Shown here: piece after piece, positions 22,957-32,280 of the stretch
How positions within the stretch are numbered: the first letter of the stretch is position 1
Layout of the letters: every line of letters starts with the position of its first letter
Source of the DNA: Blastobasis lacticolella
Taxonomy: Eukaryota; Arthropoda; Insecta; Lepidoptera; Blastobasidae
Reading direction: 5' to 3'
Length of the DNA stretch: 64,000 bases
NCBI GenBank assembly: GCA_905147135.1
Contig: LR990050.1
Location: forward strand, 19,156,001-19,220,000
Program-made: the position numbers and the translations under genes
The notes under the pieces: generated by a model
Databases searched by the model: none
The model's input: only the letters and a program-made list of their open reading frames with translations
What the model was told of the DNA's origin: nothing

Positions 22957-23103
22957 GAGTTCTTAAAGTAAGGTTTAAAAAGGTTTCCACGGAGTCGGCA
23001 ACACGGAAGTGATACTCCCTAGTATTGCAACGTCCATAGGCTGCCGTGACTATTTACCATCAGGCAGGTCGCAAGCTTGTTTGCTACCTTAGTGATATAA
23101 AAT
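22957..23103 (+). repeat. Jockey-like LINE 3' end
   Basis: This is a truncated family tail: 'ggtttaaaaaggtttccacg', 'gagtcggcaaca', 'ccataggctgccgtgactat', 'catcaggcaggtcgcaagct' and 'ttagtgatataaaa'. It is moderately diverged, with no coding value left. Confidence 0.8.
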
Positions 23104-23579
23104 ATGTTTGGACTAAGTGGCAAAAGCTCATTGAAAATATAGGAGTTAAATTGCAAGACGTGAAATGATTTTTCTTTGATTATTTCTTATCACTTTTTAC
23201 CGTGTATGCTAGGTACATTTTCGGTAACTAGCATACAGGTTATTTAATTTACCTGTAAGAAGGGACTATTAGCTGTCCCTTAGGGCCTCATACTTGGCCT
23301 TAGGTTTTTAAAGTTAACATTTCTTTTTAGAATGCCATTAAAGATCTATCTTTAATTAAGATAGATAAAAATTTTATTGCTCATAAAACATAACAGTACC
23401 AATCAGTTACAGTAACAAGGAACACATATGAGCAAAGGCGGTCTTATCGCTACAAGCGATCTCTTCCAGACAAAGCCTTTTAACAAACGCAAAGGAATTT
23501 GATTCTTAAGATGGTAATGTAAGTACTTATGCTTTTGTATTGTACCTCCGCAGACCGGTATCGTATCCGTACCTATTAC
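23104..23579. other. No gene seen; one small hairpin
   Basis: AT-rich. A 10-bp perfect stem (TGTATGCTAG at 23203-23212 with its complement at 23228-23237) is the only structure noticed. Confidence 0.4.
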
Positions 23580-23790
23580 AGATGTCCTAGACGACGGTGG
23601 CCACTTTCCATCAGGTGGTCCATCTGATCGCATGACTCCCTCGGTTCCTGTTCTAGATGTCCTGAACGATGGTGACCATTTTCCGCCAGGTGGCCCATCC
23701 GATCGCGTTTCTCCATTGGCTCCTGTTCCAGATGTCCAGCACGACGTTGGCCACTGTCCATCAGGACATCTGATCGCGTGGCTCCCTCGA
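23580..23790 (+). repeat. 75-bp minisatellite, nearly three units
   Basis: Units begin at 23580, 23655 and 23730 (each AGATGTCC), giving a period of exactly 75 bases; the third is partial and has lost about 12 bases. Each unit contains 'gccactttccatcaggtgg' or a variant, which is the jockey-like LINE tail sequence seen at 36440-36465 and 60128-60150. Because 75 is a multiple of three, two minus-strand frames stay open through the array and would encode 25-residue repeats, one with SDGPPGGKWSPSFRTSRTGT. I treat those frames as by-products of the repeat, not genes. Confidence 0.85.
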
Positions 23791-24197
23791 CAAAAATAAC
23801 TATCAGAATTCATATAGATAGTCAAGTTGTGGAGAGCCATTGAACTATTTATACTTTCCCATTAATAATATTAAAAGCATAAAATGTGTCTTATTTTTAT
23901 TTAATCTGATTAGATAATACTACCAGTTCCGTTCCAATATCGTTCGAGTATTATCCTAATATATTGCCACGGCTTACAGTAAGTACCACTCGGAATAGTG
24001 AGGTGCTAATCCGATGCTTTAAAGTGTACTAAGTAGATACTAGGATACGTTATTGCCCACTTAGATTGCTTCCATAGTGAATATTTTAAACATTTTACAT
24101 TAATAGTTTAAGCTATGGTTCGATACTCAATTATTATGGGTGTTTAAGTACCTCCCACTTATTTTCTTCTTTTTTATTATTCTTTTTGTAAATCCAT
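23791..24197. other. No gene seen
   Basis: AT-rich DNA without recognisable repeats or frames. Confidence 0.4.
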
Positions 24198-24279
24198 ACT
24201 AGTTATACATACTACTCGGCCGGGCATCGATCCCGGGATATCTGCAAGGCAGATGTTACCAACTGAACCATTCAGGTCG
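24198..24279 (-). repeat. SINE-B head fragment
   Basis: The minus strand reads 'cgacctgaatggttcagttg', then GATCGATGCCCGGCCG in place of the B box. Only the tRNA-like part is kept. The adjoining 24295-24325 ('ggagcatcggagacctaatg' on the minus strand) resembles a SINE-A head. Confidence 0.65.
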
Positions 24280-24425
24280 ATGTTATGAGTCCGATCGGCT
24301 GACCATTAGGTCTCCGATGCTCCTTTTTTTAAGATACGCATTGTCAAACGTGCTTGAAGCCCTCCTAATGGTGAGCGGTAACTGTCACCCATAACATCTA
24401 CGATTTATGCTTTTAGTTTGTAGGC

Positions 24426-24625
24426 AACAAAATGCAGAACCGCAGGGTTGTCACTGTGAGGACTAAGATGAAATGCCTCATACCTGTAATTGCGCTGGCT
24501 ACCTCATCCTTCAAACAAAAACACAACAATGCAAGCATTTTTGCTTGGTAACATAATTAGATAAGGCGGCGGTACCCACAAACGCGAACTCCTCAGACTT
24601 GACAGAGTCCGACCACCTGATAATG
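24426..24625 (+). repeat. Family F repeat, longest copy
   Basis: It contains 'aaaatgcagaaccgcagggt', 'gtcactgtgaggactaagat', 'tgcaagcatttttgcttgg', 'actcctcagacttgacagag' and 'ccacctgataatga'. Other pieces lie at 83-150, 43189-43252 (minus), 51721-51892 and 54974-55050. No frame and no terminal repeats; probably a LINE 3' region or SINE. Confidence 0.7.
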
Positions 24626-25223
24626 AAATAATAAATAATAATAAAATAATTCATTTCGAAAATTTACAGGCGATAAAAATACAATGTATGTAATAGGTAT
24701 ACAGATAGCACAGAGAATACACATAGTACTGAGGTCAAAAACATTGAAACTTCTGAAACCAAAGTAGGTCAGAGACCTGTGTCTTGGATATCAGGGGTTT
24801 CGTCGGGTCGTAGTAACACTATTTTATATATGGTATTGCATTGTTGATAAACTTAGATAAGTTGGCTCTGCATCATAATCAGCCTGACACCACACAGCCA
24901 GTCTATCTAGTATATATTTAGACATTCGGACAGGCCGAAATCTAATATTAACCCTAATACCGCTCTGTTCGTGTCCCTGGTGGGACGTACACAGATTCAA
25001 TTACATCCGACAAGTACATAGCAATAGTTGGGTGTCGGTTGGTACAGACAGAGGAGTAATAGACTGCGAGGGTGCCGTAGGTTATCTTATGTTATTGAGT
25101 ATAAGAAAACTTCAACTTTATAGCGATAGTAAACGTTTAGGCCACAAAACGTTGGTCAGCAGGTGCATAAAAAAAGTTTTTTTTAATCCATTACTTCCAT
25201 TACTTTGAATTTTCGTAGCGATA
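24626..25223. other. No gene seen
   Basis: AT-rich DNA, including an 'aataataaaataattcattt' stretch at 24640 that resembles another decayed LINE tail. No supported gene. Confidence 0.4.
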
Positions 25224-25495
25224 ATAGAAAGAAAGAAAGAACATTTACTGACACAAACAACAACACCACAACATATAAAAAAAAAAACAATAAACCAAAA
25301 AGACATAATATGAACACAATTATTACAACACGGGAAGACTAAACAGTGCCGATGTATATACCCACTTGATTTTTGTATTTGTCCTGAAGTGTAATTGATA
25401 ACGTGTTGTGGTGGTGTGTTTGTGCAAAAAGAACCTCACTCAGCATTATCTCCCGGCGTGAACCGGAGCGCTGGTTTTCAGTGAGACCTGCACAC
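25224..25495 (-). repeat. Family E element with (TTTC)n tail
   Basis: The minus strand runs 'ctcactgaaaaccagcgctc', 'ggagataatgctgagtgagg' with small gaps, then 'gttctttttgcacaaacaca', and ends in TTCTTTCTTTCTTTC at 25224-25243. The tail type is shared with 29795-29822. It has the same 3' organisation as the 14556 copy. Confidence 0.75.
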
Positions 25496-26220
25496 TAATA
25501 TTTACATATCCTCTTGTGCAACGTTCTACAAGCTTGATGATTTATGTGACTAATATATTTTTTATTTAACATTATTGAAATATTGACTTAATTTATTACA
25601 ATGAAATGTAATGCGAATTTTTATGTAGAAATGGACATTTATGAATTTAACTTCATTATTTATTTTTTACATTACTTATTGTGCAAGATGAATTGTGATT
25701 TATAAAAAAAATTTGTTTGTGACATTTGATAATTATTCTTTTATGTATTTACAATTGATGTAATTTGTGACATTTTTTTAACTTTAACAACTGACATGTA
25801 ATGAATATTACCAATTAATAAATATGAAAAATAATATGAAATACTACGATCAACGTTTTGTAAGACTCCTAAGTCATTACTATTGCTACAAAGTGAAATT
25901 CTTCTTGTACTCGATGATGTACAATAACAAACGTCGCCCACGCAGTATATAATGGGATGCCTAGGAGACTTTGGCCAGCTTAAGGAACATGATGGGTTGT
26001 TGGTGAGGAGGAAGTTGATCGCTAAATATTCGCTAAACTTATATCATGCGAATGCCTCTTTGTCTGTTAAGTTTTCACGACTTAACTTCTAAATACTACT
26101 GGATCTGGACTAACGTTTTGTATCAAACGGGAACATGTAAGAAGTGTAAACATAATGATCATGTTTTTTAACAACGTTTTAGTAAAATCGTGTCGTCGAA
26201 TAAATATATATTCTTTTTCT
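25496..26220. other. No gene seen
   Basis: Strongly AT-rich; nothing supported. Confidence 0.4.
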
Positions 26221-26330
26221 TTTTTAAATAGATTTGGATAAAATTTGGCAAGGAGAAGATGGAAGGAGCTGAATAAAAATATTTTATTTATATTTTTAAA
26301 TAGATTTGGATAAAATTTGGCAAGGAGATA
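26221..26330 (+). repeat. 72-bp-spaced direct repeat
   Basis: A 36-base block from TTTTTAAATAGATTTGGATA to 'ttggcaaggaga' occurs at 26221 and again at 26293. The copies are nearly identical, suggesting a recent local duplication. The block resembles part of the unclassified repeat at 26840-27320 only weakly. Confidence 0.85.
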
Positions 26331-26839
26331 GATGTAGATGTGATATGGACTTGGACTAGTTTTGCATAACATGCATAACATTGTTCGTCACCCGTAACGA
26401 AGCGGCTTGGCGCTATATTAATCTAGGTCTAATCTACCTATACTACCTAAAAAAGAGTATTAAATATTGGAATAAAAAAGTAAAATAACATTAATGAATG
26501 TCAATGGAAAAATTAAGTAAAAACGAATCACTTATTTAGCGAACCTACCAACTTCCTACCATTTAGTACCTAACATCTTCATGACTCATACATATCACGT
26601 ACACCACTGGTCAACCACAAAGCGTGTATGTTTATCATTTGGTTCTGCTTCTAGGAAAATGTATGAGCTAATGTGTGAACTATAAATTACTTGTAAACCT
26701 ATCAAAACAATTATTGAAACTTAGAGTGGTGTATGTAATTATTCTAGTGAAGAGAATGAGTGTTTCGCTAAAAATTCTTTGACATACGAGTAATACGGGT
26801 TCAATTATGAAGGTCAAAATCGATACGTATAATCTTTAC
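26331..26839. other. No gene seen
   Basis: AT-rich DNA without recognised features. Confidence 0.4.
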
Positions 26840-27320
26840 ATATAATAAAACAGTAAAATAAGTGTGTCTGTACATTAGATATATTTACAAAAATATGAAT
26901 TCAGAGCGATGAAGAAATATTAAAAGAAAATATTTTTTTAAATTATTGTCTGTTTGTTTGTCGGTTTGGATACGCTAATCACCGGAACTACTGGACGGAT
27001 TTTAATAATATTTTTTGTTGTGTAGCTATTAAGCCTGGGTATAATTGATATAATTAATTGATATATAAGCTATAATTGATTTTAGAAACTGGAACACATT
27101 GAGAGTAACCATAATAGACTAGCTAAACTATTAGAAACTTAGAAATTATGTAGAATGGATTTTGGTGGGGTTATCACGGTTTGGTAGTTTGGGGTCCGCT
27201 AGGTCATGTTTCATCTGATTCGGTTGGATAGAACCAAAGATACAGCTAGACGTCTCCGCAGCTTCCATACATTAGGGAGGTCATTTAAACTGATCGCTTG
27301 GGGAAAAAAAGGACTGCCTT
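26840..27320 (+). repeat. Unclassified interspersed repeat
   Basis: 'tctgtttgtttgtcggtttg' followed by 'accggaactactggacggat' and later 'gtttcatctgattcggttgg' are phrases common in lepidopteran repeats, from memory. A related one may continue at 27950-28110 ('taaactactgaatcgatttt', 'cctattcgggagatacgacg'). Class and ends are not determined. Confidence 0.45.
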
Positions 27321-28764
27321 AAAATGATTTCGACTGTTTAGTATATATTTATCCATAATGTATGATAATTAAAAAAATTTAAAAAAAAAAAAACAGAATA
27401 CTGTCCTTTATATTGGATGACAAGATTAGCTTCGCCATCCAACAGGGTATCGCAGACAGCATTCTGGGCACCCATCCGCTGTCTAGGACTTGGGGCAAAA
27501 ATTTCTTTATCTTCAAACTCCGGCCCTGTGTGTTTCCTTCCTACTTTCCTACCCCCCTTTTTGACGATTGAAAGAGATATTTAGTGTTCTAATCAATCAA
27601 GAAATGTTGTGTTTGAGTGTGAGTTTAGTTTGTGTCTAAAGCTTTTCCTATTAGTTTTCTTTGTAAATAGTTTTTAAAAATTTTAAGATTCGCTCACTCA
27701 CTCACTCCTCTGGGCAAGTATTAGATATTCACAGCAACTGTCAGCTTCATACCTGAAACAAATTGGGTAGGTTACATGAATAATATATTTTTAGAATAAA
27801 ATAAACTATGAGCATGTGCTCCTATTGGGATTAAAACCGTCACACAGATATGTAAGGATATGTCTGCTTGTTTCTCACTGAGAAGTATAAAAAAAAATTA
27901 CAAGCGGCAGATGTCGGAATACCCCCGCCAAAGTCTACATACCTATATTCAAATATTGACTAAACTACTGAATCGATTTTAATAGAAAAAACAAAGAATC
28001 ATCTCAATTAAAAGGGTTTTTGAATAAAAAATCCGCACCGATATCGGTCTACCTATTCGGGAGATACGACGCCACAGACAGATACATAGATTTGTCTTTT
28101 TGTTTCTGGCTTAAAAAAGGATTCGCGAAATAATTACCCTTTATGAACAAAACTCATAAAAACCCGACCACGAAAACTCGTAATTACAAAAGCGTGTGTA
28201 ATACACTCATAACTCTATAAGACGGAACACAAACAACGGGTCAAAATTAGCGGAAAATCTTCGACCTTTACCGCAAAGTTGGCAAAACACACAGCAACAG
28301 AAACAGGCGTAATTCGGCCAAATTCGCCGAGAACGCACCGAAAATGTGCCGAAAACTGGCCGAAAATCAAATATGGACACACAGAACGAGTTAAGACAAA
28401 CATGCGCCTGTTCTCATACTCCGATGGACAATGGAAATTGCAGGACTATGGAGTTATAACCCTACCCTCAAGGGGAAGAACAAACCGACGGATCAGTTGT
28501 GGTGATTATATACGTATTGCGCAGATGTGTTGTCCTAAGTTGTGTTGTTGAATTAATTGAAAAGGTCCCTTGGTTTCTGTTTGTGGTTTAGATTTTTGTA
28601 GGCGATTGTGGCTTGTTGTTGTAGGTTATTGTTGTGGTTTAGTTATGAGGTTTTGTAATGTGTAAGTTTGTAATAATATAAGAGCTTCAGAGCGTCCGTG
28701 TGTTCGTCACGTAAGCGGTACCGAGTTGCAATGACATTCCACAGACGTCTGATTTCTGTACATA
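27321..28764. other. No gene seen; mixed repeat debris
   Basis: 27395-27560 and 27950-28110 look like repeat debris. Frames on opposite strands at 28215-28403 and 28279-28551 overlap and match nothing known. Confidence 0.4.
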
Positions 28765-29055
28765 CATAAATAAAATAATAAATAATAATAAATATTCGTG
28801 GAAAATTTCACACAACGCCATCTAGCCCCAAACTAAGCAAAGCTTGTACTATAGGTGCTAGATAACTGATATACTACTTAAATACTTCTTTTTTATAAAT
28901 ACATACTTATTATACATAGAACACCTAGACCCGTAACAGAAATTAAAATTCAACATTTCAATTCCTGGCCGGCCGGGAATCGAACCCGAGGCCTCTTGCG
29001 TGGCAGACCATAGAACCATAGACCATAGATGTTGACCATTGAACCACTCAGGTCG
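28765..29055 (-). repeat. SINE-B, full-length, with head duplication
   Basis: The complete minus-strand copy runs from a (TAAA)n-like tail at 28765-28795 through 'acagcgccatctagccccaa'-type sequence to the head at 29055. Its B box reads GGTTCGATTCCC. Between the boxes, 'agaccatag' occurs three times in a row (about 29005-29032), inserting extra bases into the tRNA-like part. Confidence 0.9.
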
Positions 29056-29075
29056 TCATTAGTTATACACGAACA

Positions 29076-29202
29076 GGGAAAATGTCGTGAGGAATCCTGG
29101 ACATTCAGGTGTGTAACCATGATCTAACCTAGTCAGGTTCCCCAGTTAACAGGGTCACGGAGGTCAGATAGCAGTCGCTCTACTGTAATTACCTGATCTG
29201 CC
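29076..29202 (+). repeat. SINE-A middle fragment
   Basis: 'cattcaggtgtgtaaccatg', 'ctagtcaggttccccagtta' and 'ggtcagatagcagtcgctct' up to 'ctgatctgcca' match the SINE-A body. Head and tail are missing. It starts about 20 bases after the SINE-B head. Confidence 0.82.
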
Positions 29203-29539
29203 ACCAATAACTTGAAGGCGTTGGTGCTACTTTACCAGTCATATACTATACTGTCACAGGACTCCAATCAGCTCCCAGACTGTTCAACCAGTCTCAGTGT
29301 CCCCAGTCGAAGACCTCACTTCGCCAACGGTATTCGTACCCACATCTAACGACTGGCGAGCTCGTTGCGACGCTGAGGTTCGGTTCTCCACACAGTACGA
29401 AACGGTCCCCGATTCAGTTCCCGGACTCTACGAGCGTTGCTTAACATTTGTCTATCGGTTATGTACTACATCAACAGCTATAGTATTTTATATGCAAAGA
29501 AGCATGTATATTGCTGACTGTGCGGTTTCCGGGTGGTAA
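29203..29539. other. Unrecognised frame, no gene called
   Basis: A plus-strand frame at 29297-29539 is open for 80 codons in a GC-richer stretch. It shows no domain, and the downstream end is a family E element, so it may be the preceding part of that element. Confidence 0.35.
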
Positions 29540-29822
29540 AGGAGCCCACTGAAAACCAGCGTCGTGGTACGCGTCAAGCGGCCACAACATCATGCTGGGG
29601 GGTACAGTTGCACTGGAAGCCGCGACACGGAGTTTTAACAATGCCACTGGGAATAGTTAACTGTAGGTACACTTATTATTATTATTCTGTTTTTTTATTT
29701 TCTAACTTAATTTTTATTTTTTTTGTACTTTTATTAAGTACCTTGTTTTTTTCTTTGTTGTACCTAATTGTCGTGTCGTGGTGTCTACGTGTAATAAATG
29801 TCTTCTTTCTTTCTTTCTTTCT
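29540..29822 (+). repeat. Family E element with (TTTC)n tail
   Basis: It starts 'cccactgaaaaccagcgtcg', keeps little of the 'atgctg' segment, then has a T-rich middle and ends 'gtaataaatgtcttctttct' with TTTCTTTC repeats to 29822. Confidence 0.7.
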
Positions 29823-31737
29823 AGTAGGATAGTTACACCCGTATTCAGAAATGTTACTAAGAGGTTTCACAATGCGTTCAAACGCACAGGGTTCGAAATG
29901 ACAATACTTGAGCGGCAATAATCAGCACCATTTATGCCCGGTCGTACCCACTGGCTACGTTCCTAGTGACGTTCCCATTGGGTAAGTGTAGGGAATAGGA
30001 AAAGAGTAGGGAAGCTGTTCGGTAGGAATAGGGTATGTCTATGGGAGTTCTGGGGGAGGTGCACGGGAGGTGCATTGAACTACGCGTCCGTTTCACTGAA
30101 CGGAATTAACCGTAGAGCCGTTCTAATTAAAAGTGTTCACTTAGCAAATGAGCACTGTAAGAACTCATAGCACGTTATATTACTTACAAGTATTGTTTGT
30201 GAATGAGGATGTCAGTATTCTTACTTCGAGTCTCAAGGGGAGGGGCCTGTATCCAGCAGTTAGACGAAAACACAGCGCAAACTTCTTTCCCAAATTAAAG
30301 TTCAGCTAGATTAAACTCCGCGTGCAAAATGTACTGGCAACAAAACTCTAGCGCTGAGTAAAAATAAAATTTGTCCACACAACTGTCAGGGCTCTTAATT
30401 AAGCGGCTACATTGTATGAACCGTTTTAGTAGCAGCACTCGAATGCACCATGCGACCAGTTAAAAGGAGCCTCCACTTAGGAGCTCCAAAATTTTCTTTG
30501 AACCATCGGCACTAACTAGACTACGGTTGGCCAAGTACATAATATCTGGAATTCCTCGCTTCATCGTCCAGTTTACGTTGACCCGTCGACTTCCGATTTA
30601 ACCCTTCGACATCTGCGTGCGCCGTAGAAGACGTAGACTCGAGGGGGTCAAAATGAACTGGTGGCTCTCCCAGGGCCACCCCCAGTTACGAGCGGCGATA
30701 AACTTTGCGTCTCGTGAAGAGTGAGAGCGTTTAAATTGTCGACGCTGTACGCTGCTGGCCGTACATTCCTCTCATGGGTGGTAATGGTTGCAAAAAAGCG
30801 GAAATGACCGCGGTAATAATATTTTTTTGGCGTAACTACCGCCAAAATTCTCCCGGAACGGTCGCAGTGAGATATGGAGTGCTTTATGCCCTAGTTTCTA
30901 GTGAGTTATTGTTTTAGGTTCTCGGGGAACCTCTAATTGTTTGCTTAGTTTAACGTAGTAGTGTAATTTTAGCTTTATTTGGTATATATTTGTTTTTAAA
31001 TTTTTATTGCAGTCAATTTGTGAATACTAACCGTAGCAAAACGACGATGAACATTTAGAGCCAAAGTAAACATTAAGCAGAATTTCTCAGTATTCATTCT
31101 AATTATACTCCAGCTAGACAAGCAATTAAACTAAAACGTCTGAAGAGCAATTTCGACTACATAAACAGATCAACTGTTTAGCACCAGAAAAAAATACTAC
31201 GTCACTTTTTCAATCAGTTTTTTTTCACCTCTGCTGACGCTCCGTCTAAACAAGTATTTTAATCAACAAAATAAATGTTGCAATTAAATATGTGATTAAC
31301 GTGCACTATGCCCGTCATACATTACCTCGCAAGTGGTTCGGGCGACTTCTCAGAGGGTTGAGGGGGGGGGGGGGATATATTTGCCCCACCTACTTAGCCC
31401 TGCGAAGGGTGGTGGGACAAAATTAAACATTTCGGGGCTCTAACGGGTTACGTGTGCTATGTTCTTAACGTCGCGGTAGGGACGGGTTAACGACTGGATG
31501 TGCCAAGGAAGTGTAATAAAAGTGTTCTTCTGTAGGATACTTACGGTAAGAATACATTGAAAACTTGAATACGTACCTGGAGGTGGGTTTGCTCTTGCAA
31601 TTGCAAAAAAATTCTAGACAGCAAAGACGAGGCTAATGATAGACTCTGATCATCGAAAAACAGTACGTTCGTTAACTTTCAATATTACCTTTATAATCTT
31701 TAAAGTAAAATCTCTGTCTGATCTGATCATCTGATCT
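29823..31737. other. No gene seen; 1.9 kb mostly single-copy
   Basis: 30270-30900 is GC-richer and single-copy in appearance. 30225-30265 ('caaggggaggggcctgtatc', 'cagcagtt') resembles a LINE terminal segment. A 13-base G run lies at 31362-31374. Confidence 0.45.
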
Positions 31738-32004
31738 GAACCATGTTCCAATCTGGTCAGGTTCCCCTGTTAGCAGGGTCATGGAGGTCGGATGGCAGTC
31801 GCTCTACTATAATTACCTGATCTGCCAAATCCTGGATCATGGTCAAGGCGGACCCCGGGCCCTTGTTCGGGAGAGCACAACCGAAACATCTTTTTTTGAT
31901 ACCACTAAGGTGACAAACAAGCTTACGGACTGCCTGATGGTAAGCAGTCACCGCAGCCTATAGACGTTTTTAATACCAGGGGCACTAACACTAAGATGAT
32001 AATT
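31738..32004 (+). repeat. SINE-A copy holding a nested LINE tail
   Basis: SINE-A body from 'tgaaccatgttccaatctgg' through 'ggaggtcggatggcagtcgc' and 'ctggatcatggtcaaggcgg' to 'gagagcacaaccgaaacatc'. It is interrupted at 31891 by a minus-strand LINE tail and resumes with 'ctaacactaagatgat'. The tRNA head is missing. Confidence 0.87.
31891..31984 (-). repeat. Jockey-like LINE 3' end nested in SINE-A
   Basis: On the minus strand this reads 'ataggctgcggtgactgctt', 'accatcaggcagtccgtaag', 'cttgtttgtcaccttagtgg' and a poly(A) run, the standard tail of the family. SINE sequence lies on both sides, so the LINE copy arrived later. Confidence 0.85.
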
Positions 32005-32097
32005 ATATAATCTAAGCCATTCGTGTGGCTTCTTCCTATATTTTTTTGAGACAGTTACATTCGCAAATCCCCAAACCATATTCATTAATATTTTTTT

Positions 32098-32280
32098 ATA
32101 GAATAGAATAGAAAACATTTATTACAAAGAAAAACAACACCACCAAATAAAATGTACAAAGTAAGCGTCAAAAAACATTAACAACAAAAAGAGTAAACCA
32201 TTAAAAAACACAGTTTTGCTTATGTTTAAGGAATGCCCTTTTACGACGAGTGTGCTTCTTGGGGAAGTGGATAAGTAAGT
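32098..32280 (-). repeat. Probable LINE 3' end, (ATTCT)n tail
   Basis: The minus strand has a GTAATAAATGTTTTCTATTC end with repeated ATTCT (32098-32115). The 'ggtggtgttgtttttctttg' segment before it resembles family E tails. Confidence 0.5.

Noticed and set aside
23580..23790. Possible CRISPR-like array
   Set aside because: The units are contiguous 75-bp tandem copies without unique spacers, and the host is eukaryotic.
23403..23840. 145-codon minus-strand frame with 25-residue repeats
   Set aside because: The frame is open because the minisatellite period is 75 bases. Its content is a LINE-tail fragment, not a protein family.
28279..28551. 90-codon plus-strand frame
   Set aside because: It overlaps an opposite-strand frame, shows no domain and lies in repeat debris.
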